A DNA stretch of 9,491 nucleotides, taken from positions 1-9,491 of the forward strand of contig DATNIC010000099.1 in the NCBI GenBank assembly GCA_035604635.1, given 5' to 3'. A program made the translations under genes and the position numbers. Shown one piece after another: positions 1 to 6,080 of the stretch. How positions within the stretch are numbered: position 1 is the first letter of the stretch; each line of letters opens with the position of its first letter. This DNA comes from DATNIC01 sp035604635. Lineage in GTDB: Bacteria; Vulcanimicrobiota; Vulcanimicrobiia; Vulcanimicrobiales; Vulcanimicrobiaceae. The notes under the pieces were generated by a model. The model did no database searches. It saw only the letters and a list, made by a program, of their open reading frames with translations, and was not told the origin of the DNA.

Positions 1-236
1 ACGCCATCCACAAGAAGCTCAAGCCGCTCGAGATCAAACGCTCGCCGTTCACGACGACGCCGAAGTCAAACGCGCCCGCGCATTTCGTCAGCCCAAAATT
101 GGTCGCCGAGATCAAGTTTACGGAGTGGACGGACGAGGGACTCCTTCGTCAACCGGTCTTCCTCGGTCTGCGCGATGACAAGCCGGCGCGTGAGGTCGTC
201 CGCGAACGCGCGACTGCGAAGAGAAGCATCGCGTAG
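1..236 (+). CDS. ligD: ATP-dependent DNA ligase (LigD ligase module), C-terminal end, partial
   Basis: The 5' part lies outside the window; 77 C-terminal residues are visible in the frame whose first full codon starts at base 3, ending with TAG at 234-236. The segment includes LVAEIKFTEWTDEGLLRQP followed by VFLGLRDDKPA. This is the characteristic end of the OB-fold domain of bacterial NHEJ ligases, where a V/AE-x-x-F-x-EWT-x-DG-x-LR-x-P-x-FLGLR-x-DK pattern is usual. The enzyme seals double-strand breaks in the NHEJ pathway in the cytoplasm, using ATP. The next gene, a LigD-type polymerase, starts on the last base of this stop codon, and Ku follows. Ligase and polymerase are therefore separate polypeptides rather than one fused LigD. 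Whether a phosphoesterase domain is fused at the unseen N-terminus cannot be told. The catalytic lysine motif is outside the window. Confidence 0.9.
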   Translation, partial: AIHKKLKPLEIKRSPFTTTPKSNAPAHFVSPKLVAEIKFTEWTDEGLLRQPVFLGLRDDKPAREVVRERATAKRSIA

Positions 237-1192
237 TGCCTGCCGCCGCGCGAACGCTCGTCAAGGTCGGCAAACGCGAGTTGTCCCTTTCCAATCTCGA
301 CAAGGTCTTGTGGCCCGACGACGGCTACACCAAAGGTGATCTCATCGCGTATTACCGCTCGGTCGCGCAATGGATCGTCCCGCATTTGAAGGGCCGGCCG
401 CTCACCATGGAGCGCTATCCCAACGGAATCGATGCGCCCGCGTTTTGGGAGAAGAACGCGCCGCGCGGGCTTCCACCATGGGTCGAGACTGTTGCGGTAC
501 CGTCCGACGATGGGCGGCGCAAGACGATCGATTTCATCCTCTGCAACGACGAAGCGACGCTCGTCTACGTCGCTAACCTGGCCTCAATCGTCCTGCACGT
601 TTGGCAGTCGCACGTCGGCTCGCTTGAACGGCCCGACTACCTCCTCTTCGATCTCGATCCGAACCGCTGCTCGATCGCAACGTTGGCCCGGGTTGCGATC
701 CGCTTTCGCGATATGGTCCGCGAGCTGGGGCTCGACGCGCTCGTCAAGACGACAGGCGGGAAGGGACTCCACCTCGTCATCCCGCTCGTTCCGCAGTACT
801 CGTACGACGCTGCTAAAACGTTCGGTGAGCTGATTGCGCGGCGCGTCCACGAGGAGGTTCCCAAGCTGACGACCCTCGAGCGAACGATCGCCAAGCGGCC
901 CGCGGGGACAGTCATGCTGGACTGGGTTCAAGTCGGGGAGGGCAAAACGATGGCGGCGCCATTCTCCGTCCGCCCGCGACCAAGGGCCCCGGTCTCTTGG
1001 CCGCTCGGGTGGGACGAGGTCGAGGCAATGACCCGCAAGCGCGCCCCCGACACGGCGGCCGAGATGGCCCGCTGGACGATCGAAAACGTCCCGGGGCTCT
1101 TAAGAAAGGGCGGAGATCGATGGGCGGGGCGCGGATGGAAAGAACAACGATTGGAGCCGGCCTTGAAGAAAGCCCGGCAACTCTGGGGGTAA
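236..1192 (+). CDS. ligD: Stand-alone LigD-type DNA polymerase/primase domain protein (NHEJ polymerase)
   Basis: A 318-residue protein covering a complete LigD polymerase (archaeo-eukaryotic primase fold) domain and nothing else. The family adds nucleotides to broken ends during NHEJ. Visible motifs are NLDKVLWP (20-27), the first two metal-binding aspartates in FDLDP (D139, D141), TTGGKGLHLVIPL (172-184) with the nucleotide-binding histidine H179, and the third carboxylate D229 in LDWVQVGEGKT, followed by APFSVRPRP. The position after DWVQ is usually Asn in this family and is Val here; the catalytic residues themselves are kept. The C-terminus ends in the usual basic helix. The GTG start at 236 shares one base with the ligase stop (TAGTG), implying translational coupling, and Ku starts four bases after this gene. 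Enzymatic activity is inferred from the motifs. It could equally be named a LigD-like primase, since it carries no ligase domain. Confidence 0.95.
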   Translation: MPAAARTLVKVGKRELSLSNLDKVLWPDDGYTKGDLIAYYRSVAQWIVPHLKGRPLTMERYPNGIDAPAFWEKNAPRGLPPWVETVAVPSDDGRRKTIDFILCNDEATLVYVANLASIVLHVWQSHVGSLERPDYLLFDLDPNRCSIATLARVAIRFRDMVRELGLDALVKTTGGKGLHLVIPLVPQYSYDAAKTFGELIARRVHEEVPKLTTLERTIAKRPAGTVMLDWVQVGEGKTMAAPFSVRPRPRAPVSWPLGWDEVEAMTRKRAPDTAAEMARWTIENVPGLLRKGGDRWAGRGWKEQRLEPALKKARQLWG

Positions 1193-1196
1193 CGAC

Positions 1197-2054
1197 GTGC
1201 CACACGCAATCTGGTCCGGGACGATCAACTTCGGTCTAGTCACGATCCCGGTCAAGCTTTTCACCGCGGTGCGGACCAACGAACTGCGCTTCAACTTCCT
1301 GCACAAGAAGGACGGAGGACGAATCAACAACGTCCGGCGTTGTTCGCTCGACGGCGAAGAGGTGCCGTACGCCGACGTTGCTCGCGGGTACGAGTACGAG
1401 AAGGGCAAGTACGTGGTCTTGGGGGACGAGGATTTCAAGAACGCCTCGGTCGAGGCGACGCAGTCGGTCGACATCGTGCAGTTCGTCGATCTCACCGAGA
1501 TCAACCCGATGTTCTTCGATACGCCGTACTATCTGGAGCCGGAAAAGAAGGGCCGGCACGCGTACGCGCTCTTGCGCGAAGCGCTCAAGGACGCCAATAA
1601 GGTCGGGATTGCGAAGGTCGTCCTGCGGGCGCGCGAGCATTTGGCGGCGCTCAAGCCGAACGGGGACGCGCTGGTTCTCGAGCTGATGCATTTCAACGAC
1701 GAGATCGTTGCCCAGAGCGATTTCGATTTTCCCGAAGCGGAGAAGATGCCCGCAAATGAGTTGAAAGTCGCGAAGATGCTCATCGATACGATGAGCGCCA
1801 CGTTTGAGCCCGCGCAATTCCACGATACGTATAAGCAAAAGCTGCTCGGGCTGATCGAGGCTCGTGCCGCGGGCAAAGAGATCCCGCGGATCCGAGGCAA
1901 GGCCCCCGCGCCGACCAACGTCGTCAATCTCATGGACGTCTTACAGCGCAGCCTCGCAGAGTCTAAGAGCACGGGTAGCGCGCGCGGATCCAAGAACGGA
2001 AAGAAGAGCGACGAAAAGGCTAAGACGACGCGCCGCAAACGCAGCGCCGCTTAG
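1197..2054 (+). CDS. ku: Bacterial Ku, NHEJ DNA end-binding protein
   Basis: A 285-residue protein of normal bacterial Ku length. Ku homodimers form a ring that threads onto DNA ends, protects them and recruits the LigD activities. It opens with the signature PHAIWSGTINFGLVTIPVKL (2-21), followed by CSLDGEEVPYAD (49-60), GYEYEKGKYVVLGDEDF (64-80) and FDTPYYLEP (107-115), all typical of the bacterial Ku core. NVVNLMDVLQRSL (241-253) closes the core. Residues from about 256 form a low-complexity Lys/Arg/Ser tail. In studied bacterial Ku proteins, basic tails of this sort aid DNA binding and sliding. The start is GTG at 1197, with a G-rich stretch 8-12 bases upstream and only four bases after the polymerase stop, so it is co-translated with the ligase and polymerase genes. 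Its stop codon overlaps the stop of the convergent transporter gene. Confidence 0.97.
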   Translation: MPHAIWSGTINFGLVTIPVKLFTAVRTNELRFNFLHKKDGGRINNVRRCSLDGEEVPYADVARGYEYEKGKYVVLGDEDFKNASVEATQSVDIVQFVDLTEINPMFFDTPYYLEPEKKGRHAYALLREALKDANKVGIAKVVLRAREHLAALKPNGDALVLELMHFNDEIVAQSDFDFPEAEKMPANELKVAKMLIDTMSATFEPAQFHDTYKQKLLGLIEARAAGKEIPRIRGKAPAPTNVVNLMDVLQRSLAESKSTGSARGSKNGKKSDEKAKTTRRKRSAA

Positions 2055-3241
2055 GCGCTCGCCGCGACCTGCAAGTTGCGGTCGGTCGTGAACGCCATGA
2101 TGCACACGGCAATGATGCCGAGCAAAATGGCCGCGCCGAAAAAGGCAGCGTACAGCCCGAACCAATTGGCGGCGATCCCGACGCCCAGCGCCGGGATACT
2201 GAAACCAAGGTAGCAGGCGACCAGGAACGCGGAGAGCGTCTCGGCGCGGTGATCCGGGGGTGAGATCGCGCCGATGATGTTCAGGCCTACCATGTAGGAG
2301 AGCCCGCCGCCCGCACCCGTCACGAGCGTCGCGATCGCGATCAGCGCGTACGCATGAATCGCGATCCCGATGAGAAGGAGCCACAGGCCGCCGCCGAGCG
2401 CAAGCAGAGCCGCGACGATCGCGATGCGGTTCGGCAAGCGGTGCCCCGTCAGCGAAGCCGTCACCGAGCCGACTTGGATCCCGGTGATCACGAGCGCTCC
2501 CGTGAGCAGATTGTGCAAATCGAGCGAACGCGCCAAGAACGACGGGACGAGCGAAATGAAGATCGCGAACGTCGACCAGCCGATGAACGCCTGCGCAGAG
2601 GCGACGAGAAACGGACGGCGGATGGCCGGGGGGACCGTCAGGATTGCACTGTTCGCCGTCGGATGAAGATGCGGACACGTCGGAACGGAAGCGACGGCGA
2701 CCGCGATGCATGCGAGCAAGGCGATGTAGACGAAGAACGGGAGGGACTCCGGATGTGGTGCGTACTGGGCGAGCGAGCCGCCCAAGAGCGCTCCGAATGC
2801 CGAGCCGACGCTGACGGCGATGACCGTCACCTCGCCGGCGCGCGCGCGATCCGCTTCGTCCATCCACTCGCGAATCGCCGCCGCGGCGGCGCCCGTGCCG
2901 ATTCCTATCGCCATGCCTTGCACGATGCGCGCGATGACAAGCCAAATCAGTCCGTCGGCAAAAGCGAAGATGAGCGCGGCGATGGCCATGCCCGCAAACG
3001 AGAGTAAGATCGTTCGGCGTCTTCCGATGCTGTCGGAAATACCGCCCAAGAAGAGCAGCGAGGGGATCAGCGAGCCCGCGTACACGGCGAAGACGAAACT
3101 GATCTCCGCCGGCGTCAGCCCCCAGATGCGGTGGTAGAGCTCGAAGAGCGGCGTCGGTAAAAGCGACCCCGCGAGCAGCAAGGCCATTGCGGTCGCGGCG
3201 ATCGGGTATTTTCCGGCGGCGGGGTTCTGCTTCGCGGTCAT
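2051..3241 (-). CDS. MFS transporter (12-helix, probable drug/metabolite exporter), last gene of the dehydrogenase operon
   Basis: A 396-residue major facilitator superfamily protein of the usual length for a 12-helix member. The loop 2-3 signature (motif A) is GGISDSIGRRRTI at 66-78, after two hydrophobic segments (about 14-33 and 46-65). A charged loop (about 187-210) separates the N- and C-terminal six-helix halves. A glycine-rich segment GAGGGLSYMVGL (309-320) lies in the second half. The ATG start overlaps the stop of the upstream MFS gene by four bases (ATGA), with a weak GAAGAAG purine run just before it inside the upstream gene. It therefore sits at the end of an operon with that transporter and a dehydrogenase. 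Its TAA stop shares the tetramer TTAG with the stop of Ku on the other strand. The substrate cannot be predicted. It is not a duplicate of its neighbour, because motif A and TM1 differ clearly. Confidence 0.92.
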   Translation of the reverse strand: MTAKQNPAAGKYPIAATAMALLLAGSLLPTPLFELYHRIWGLTPAEISFVFAVYAGSLIPSLLFLGGISDSIGRRRTILLSFAGMAIAALIFAFADGLIWLVIARIVQGMAIGIGTGAAAAAIREWMDEADRARAGEVTVIAVSVGSAFGALLGGSLAQYAPHPESLPFFVYIALLACIAVAVASVPTCPHLHPTANSAILTVPPAIRRPFLVASAQAFIGWSTFAIFISLVPSFLARSLDLHNLLTGALVITGIQVGSVTASLTGHRLPNRIAIVAALLALGGGLWLLLIGIAIHAYALIAIATLVTGAGGGLSYMVGLNIIGAISPPDHRAETLSAFLVACYLGFSIPALGVGIAANWFGLYAAFFGAAILLGIIAVCIMAFTTDRNLQVAASA

Positions 3242-4428
3242 GCTTCTTCGGCGGTGGGTTCGGGCATCGGTTCGAGGGTCGCGCTTGAGGTCGATTGCAG
3301 CCTCAGTCCAACGAACAGCGCTCCGACGAGAAAGGCTGCACAGATCGCGACGGTCGAGGGGACGCCGTAGACCCCGAGCACGCCGGTAGTGATCGGCGGC
3401 ATGATCACGCCGGAAAGGCTCTCGAGCGACGAGCCGACGCCGAGGATCGTCCCGCGTTGCGCTTGCGGCGCCGCATCGGCCAGAAGCGCGGCGATCGCGG
3501 CGCCGTTCACGGAGAGTCCGAACGCGAAGAGCGCGAACGTCACGGCCGCAAAGAGGATGTCGTGCATGAACGGGACCATCAGCAGCGCGATGATTTGCGC
3601 GGCGAGCGCAAAGTTCGACGAACGGCGATCACCGATCGAGTCGGTGAGCCTTCCGACGACGAACAATTGATAAACGACGCTGACCGCACCCCAGCCCGCG
3701 AAGAAAAAGCTCGTGCTCGCTTCCGTGAAGCCCAGTTGTAACGCGAGGACGAGCGCGAAGACCGGGAACCATCCGTAGAGCGCGAGCGAGTACGCGAGCT
3801 TCTGCCACAGCAACGGGGAGAGTTTTGGATCGCGCAGCGAGCGCGCAATCTGAGCCAGGCCCGGCGTCGGTTCTTGATCCTTTGAACGGGATTCGGGCAA
3901 GACGACGATCGTGACGATGAGCGTCAGCAGCTGCAGAGCCGCGGCGGCCAAGAACGGCGCGACGTAACCGTAGCGCGCAAACATCCAGCCGCCGAACGTC
4001 GGACCCAAGACGATGCCCGCGCTGAAGCTCGCGCCGACCCACGCGAAGGCGCGCGCGCGCTGACGCGGCTCGACGAGGTCGGCGACGTACGCCTGCGTCA
4101 CGCTGATGTTCCCGCCCGAGACGCCCTCGACGATGCGCGCGGCGAAGACGAAGGCGATCGACGGCGCGAATGCGAGCATCGCCCAGCCGATCGTTGCGCC
4201 GATTTGACTGATGATCAAGACGGCCTTGCGACCGATGCGGTCGCTCACGTTACCCCAGACGGGACCCGCGACAAGTTGGCACGCCGCGAAGGTCGAGAAC
4301 AAGATCCCGACGACGATGTCGGGTGCTCCGAAGTGTTTCACGTAATACGGCATCAATGGGATCAGAATGCTGAAGCCGAGGATGTCGATGAACGTGATCC
4401 CCAAAATCGGAAGGAGGCGCGCGAACAT
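3238..4428 (-). CDS. MFS transporter of the TetA-like drug:H+ antiporter (DHA1) type
   Basis: A 396-residue 12-helix MFS protein. TM1 contains FIDILGFSILIPLMP with an aspartate at residue 15, the pattern seen in TetA-type antiporters. Motif A is GNVSDRIGRKAVL (59-71) and the motif B arginine is R98 in ARIVEGVSGG. An antiporter-type motif C, GASFSAGIVLGPTFGG, lies at 132-147. Motif C is characteristic of exporters, so a proton-driven efflux pump in the inner membrane is the likely role. The substrate is unknown and tetracycline specificity is not claimed. I chose ATG at 4428, two bases after the dehydrogenase stop, because TM1 follows immediately. The longer frame from 4476 would add 16 polar residues overlapping the dehydrogenase. 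No good Shine-Dalgarno precedes 4428, so translation probably depends on coupling to the upstream gene. The last residues are acidic and proline-rich. Confidence 0.93.
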   Translation of the reverse strand: MFARLLPILGITFIDILGFSILIPLMPYYVKHFGAPDIVVGILFSTFAACQLVAGPVWGNVSDRIGRKAVLIISQIGATIGWAMLAFAPSIAFVFAARIVEGVSGGNISVTQAYVADLVEPRQRARAFAWVGASFSAGIVLGPTFGGWMFARYGYVAPFLAAAALQLLTLIVTIVVLPESRSKDQEPTPGLAQIARSLRDPKLSPLLWQKLAYSLALYGWFPVFALVLALQLGFTEASTSFFFAGWGAVSVVYQLFVVGRLTDSIGDRRSSNFALAAQIIALLMVPFMHDILFAAVTFALFAFGLSVNGAAIAALLADAAPQAQRGTILGVGSSLESLSGVIMPPITTGVLGVYGVPSTVAICAAFLVGALFVGLRLQSTSSATLEPMPEPTAEEA

Positions 4429-4430
4429 GC

Positions 4431-5273
4431 TCAGGAGCCGACGCCCATCGCGCGCACCATCAGGGCATCGCGCCACGCTGAGGGCAGATAATTGAGAACC
4501 AGTTGCGCGCGAGCATCCGCGCCGATCAAATAACGATGCCTAGGATTGGAAACGGTCAGGGCGCGTTCGATGATCGCTGCAATCCGTTCCGGCGGCGAGC
4601 CACGTTGCGCGGTGGTTGCGCTGAAGCGCGCCAGTGCTGCCATCGGCTTGCCGTACAGCGCCCGCTCTTCTTCAGAGTATCGCTCGACGAATTCTCGAGC
4701 CGTTTGCGCTCCGCGGTCCCAGATCTCGGTCTTCACCGAGCCCGGCTCGACGGCGACGACTCGAATGCCGGACGGCCGTAACTCCATGCGCAAGGCGTCG
4801 GTGAGGGCCTCGACGGCAAACTTACTCGCCGCGTAGGGCCCGATGAACGGCGACGCGCTCCGTCCGCCGATGGAACTGACGTTCACGATCCGCCCGCGCG
4901 CGGCACGGAGAAACGGCAGGCACGCTTGGGTGACGGCGACCAAGCCGAAGACGTTGACCTCGAATTGGCTCCGCAAAGCCTCGATCGGTACGACTTCGAG
5001 CGGAGCGGCGACCGCGATCCCCGCATTGTTCACGAGGCCGTCGAGCCGGCCGTCCGCTTCACTCTCGATGCGCCGGCGAGCCGCCTCGATTTGAGCGGCA
5101 TCGGTTACGTCGAGGGCGAGCGGCCGGATCGAGCGGTGCTGCGCAGCGAGAGCAGCACCGTCTTCCTCCCTGCGGACCCCCGCGTACACGGTCGCGCCGT
5201 GTTGCGCCAAACGCAGAGCGGTCGCGGCACCGATCCCCGTCGACGCCCCGGTGATCAAAATCGTGCGGTTCAT
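4431..5273 (-). CDS. Classical short-chain dehydrogenase/reductase (SDR)
   Basis: A 280-residue NAD(P)-dependent oxidoreductase with a Rossmann fold. It shows the cofactor-binding TGASTGIG (8-15), LDV (54-56), NNAG (82-85), an active-site Asn at 107 (FEVN), the catalytic Ser134 in NVSS, and Tyr147 and Lys151 in YAASK. All catalytic residues of a classical SDR are present. VEPGSVKTEIW (175-185) follows the usual substrate-loop pattern. The overall pattern resembles the 17-beta-hydroxysteroid/retinol dehydrogenase-like group; the substrate is unknown. I prefer ATG at 5273, just before the first beta strand. ATG at 5282, three residues longer, is equally possible, while the frame extending to 5384 has no family support. 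It is the first gene of an operon with two MFS exporters, so it may act on, or protect against, a compound that these export; that is inference. Confidence 0.94.
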   Translation of the reverse strand: MNRTILITGASTGIGAATALRLAQHGATVYAGVRREEDGAALAAQHRSIRPLALDVTDAAQIEAARRRIESEADGRLDGLVNNAGIAVAAPLEVVPIEALRSQFEVNVFGLVAVTQACLPFLRAARGRIVNVSSIGGRSASPFIGPYAASKFAVEALTDALRMELRPSGIRVVAVEPGSVKTEIWDRGAQTAREFVERYSEEERALYGKPMAALARFSATTAQRGSPPERIAAIIERALTVSNPRHRYLIGADARAQLVLNYLPSAWRDALMVRAMGVGS

Positions 5274-5299
5274 GAGCGGCATAACCCCAAAACCCCCCC

Positions 5300-5330
5300 G
5301 GCGGGTCCTCTTTTCGAGGGCCGGGCCGCC
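5300..5330 (-). other. Stem-loop plus G-rich tract in the dehydrogenase mRNA leader
   Basis: Read on the minus strand, 5330-5326 (GGCGG) can pair with 5304-5300 (CCGCC). Inside this, CCTC (5319-5316) pairs with GAGG (5310-5307) around a GAAAA loop, with an asymmetric internal loop between the two stems. The hairpin is followed directly by seven G, four T and four G (5299-5285), ending two bases before the upstream ATG candidate at 5282. The short T run makes it a poor terminator. It could affect translation initiation of the operon. Its presence is seen in the sequence; any function is speculative. Confidence 0.35.
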
Positions 5331-5351
5331 CAAATTCGTGAGCGAACTCCT

Positions 5352-5357
5352 CTTATA
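5352..5357 (-). promoter_or_regulatory. Candidate -10 element for the dehydrogenase-MFS-MFS operon
   Basis: On the minus strand TATAAG (5357 to 5352) matches the sigma-70 -10 consensus at five of six positions and stands out in this GC-rich leader. At 17-base spacing the -35 region (5380-5375) reads TCAAAC, a poor match. Transcription from here would leave a leader of about 60-70 bases containing the stem-loop and G tract. This is weak support from a single hexamer. Confidence 0.25.
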
Positions 5358-5425
5358 TGGGCAAAGCCGGGGCCGTTTGACCATAAAACCGAGCGCCTGC
5401 TCACAAAGTGCGCTATGCTGCTGTC

Positions 5426-5605
5426 ATGTTTGAAAGAGATGAGGAGTGGGAGCGGGTAGCGGCGTGTGAGCACGCGATCAATCTCCTCGACCTGCTCAAG
5501 AGGGGCCAAGATGTCGACGCTGAGGCGCATGGCAGCGGCGGCTCGCTGCGCCCATGGCTCATCGCGCTCAGGGCCGAGATCAACGCAGCACTAGGCGAGG
5601 AATGA
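5426..5605 (+). CDS. Small acidic hypothetical protein
   Basis: A 59-residue ORF starting MFERDEEWERV and ending ALRAEINAALGEE. I do not recognise the family. It is rich in Glu, Asp and Leu, and two stretches (about 5-27 and 43-57) look helical, joined by a Gly/Ser-rich turn (GSGGS). It has no membrane segment or cysteine motif. The third codon position is mostly G or C from about residue 10 on, as in real genes nearby. A GTG at 5408 would add six residues. Neither start has a clear Shine-Dalgarno. It occupies space that no other gene claims, divergent from the dehydrogenase operon and convergent with the pseudogene that ends at 5623. It may be real but is unproven; a chance ORF of this length is possible in GC-rich DNA. 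Confidence 0.45.
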   Translation: MFERDEEWERVAACEHAINLLDLLKRGQDVDAEAHGSGGSLRPWLIALRAEINAALGEE

Positions 5606-5622
5606 AGACGGCGTGACGTGCT

Positions 5623-6044
5623 CTATCTGATCGAGAGCCAACGCGCGATGTTGCCGACGTAGGTCTTGATGTCGTCGAGCGCGTGGGCCCCCCCGGCGGC
5701 GATTTGGCCGCCCGGCTGTTCAGAGACAAAACTCGGACAGCCCGCGCTCGTATCCCAGTTGTAGTCACAAAAGTGATGGAACGTCGACTGGGCGACGCCG
5801 CCGCCCACCGTCTTCCCGGCGCGCTTGCCCGGCTCGAATGCGACCGCGATGTTGAACGGTCGCCTCGTCGCCTTGCTCGTCCCCGTTACGATAACGCGCG
5901 CGGTCGGATCTGACGCCGGCGCTCCGACGTCGCCTTCATGCGGATGCGCCGGAAAGCGCTCGATCACGCCGCCATTGGGGCGCTTGAGCAGTGCCAGTCG
6001 TCCTGCATTGTCGGGATCGTCGTTTGCATCAGGATCTTGCTCAT
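5623..6044 (-). pseudogene. Internally deleted and frameshifted remnant of a conserved hypothetical protein (HPHEG / FHHF-DYNWD / CPSFV family)
   Basis: Two parts of one gene lie in different frames. The 5' part starts at ATG 6044 behind a good Shine-Dalgarno (GAAGGAAG, 6060-6053, eight bases away) and reads MSKILMQTTIPTMQDDWH; it then meets TGA at 5966-5964. From about 5991 the coding sense continues in the neighbouring frame as LLKRPNGGVIERFPAHPHEG. It runs through RVIVTGTSKATRRPFNIAVAFE, STFHHFCDYNWDTSAGCPSF and LDDIKTYVGNIARWLS to TAG at 5625-5623. From memory, full-length relatives begin with a QTTIP...DDW motif. They end with this same C-terminal block, with a middle part of roughly 150 residues between; that middle part is absent here. 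The nominal 146-residue ORF from GTG 6063 would translate the N-terminal part out of frame, so its first 24 residues are probably spurious, and the frame has no internal Met. The family's function is unknown to me. Confidence 0.6.
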
Positions 6045-6052
6045 AATGAAGA

Positions 6053-6060
6053 CTTCCTTC
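6053..6060 (-). promoter_or_regulatory. Ribosome binding site of the pseudogene's original start
   Basis: On the minus strand this reads GAAGGAAG, eight bases before ATG 6044. It supports 6044, not GTG 6063, as the ancestral start. It therefore supports the reading of the downstream frame change as damage. Confidence 0.5.
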
Positions 6061-6080
6061 CACTCCGAAGCCGCTCGCTT

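Noticed and set aside
2066..2085. Hairpin after the Ku stop as a rho-independent terminator
   Set aside because: The stem is short (5 plus 3 pairs with a bulge) and no T run follows on either strand. It is also coding sequence of the transporter.
1941..2945. Minus-strand frame of 334 codons across the Ku end and the MFS gene
   Set aside because: It is a frame-shifted shadow of the MFS gene, with Arg/His-rich low-complexity translation and no family pattern.
4429..4476. Upstream start for the TetA-like transporter (adds 16 residues)
   Set aside because: The added residues are polar, overlap the dehydrogenase end and precede TM1. ATG 4428 gives the normal N-terminus with the aspartate at residue 15.
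5274..5384. N-terminal extension of the dehydrogenase (MVKRPRLCPYKRSS...)
   Set aside because: Classical SDRs start just before the TGxxxGIG strand. The extension is translated through the leader hairpin and G tract and has no family support.
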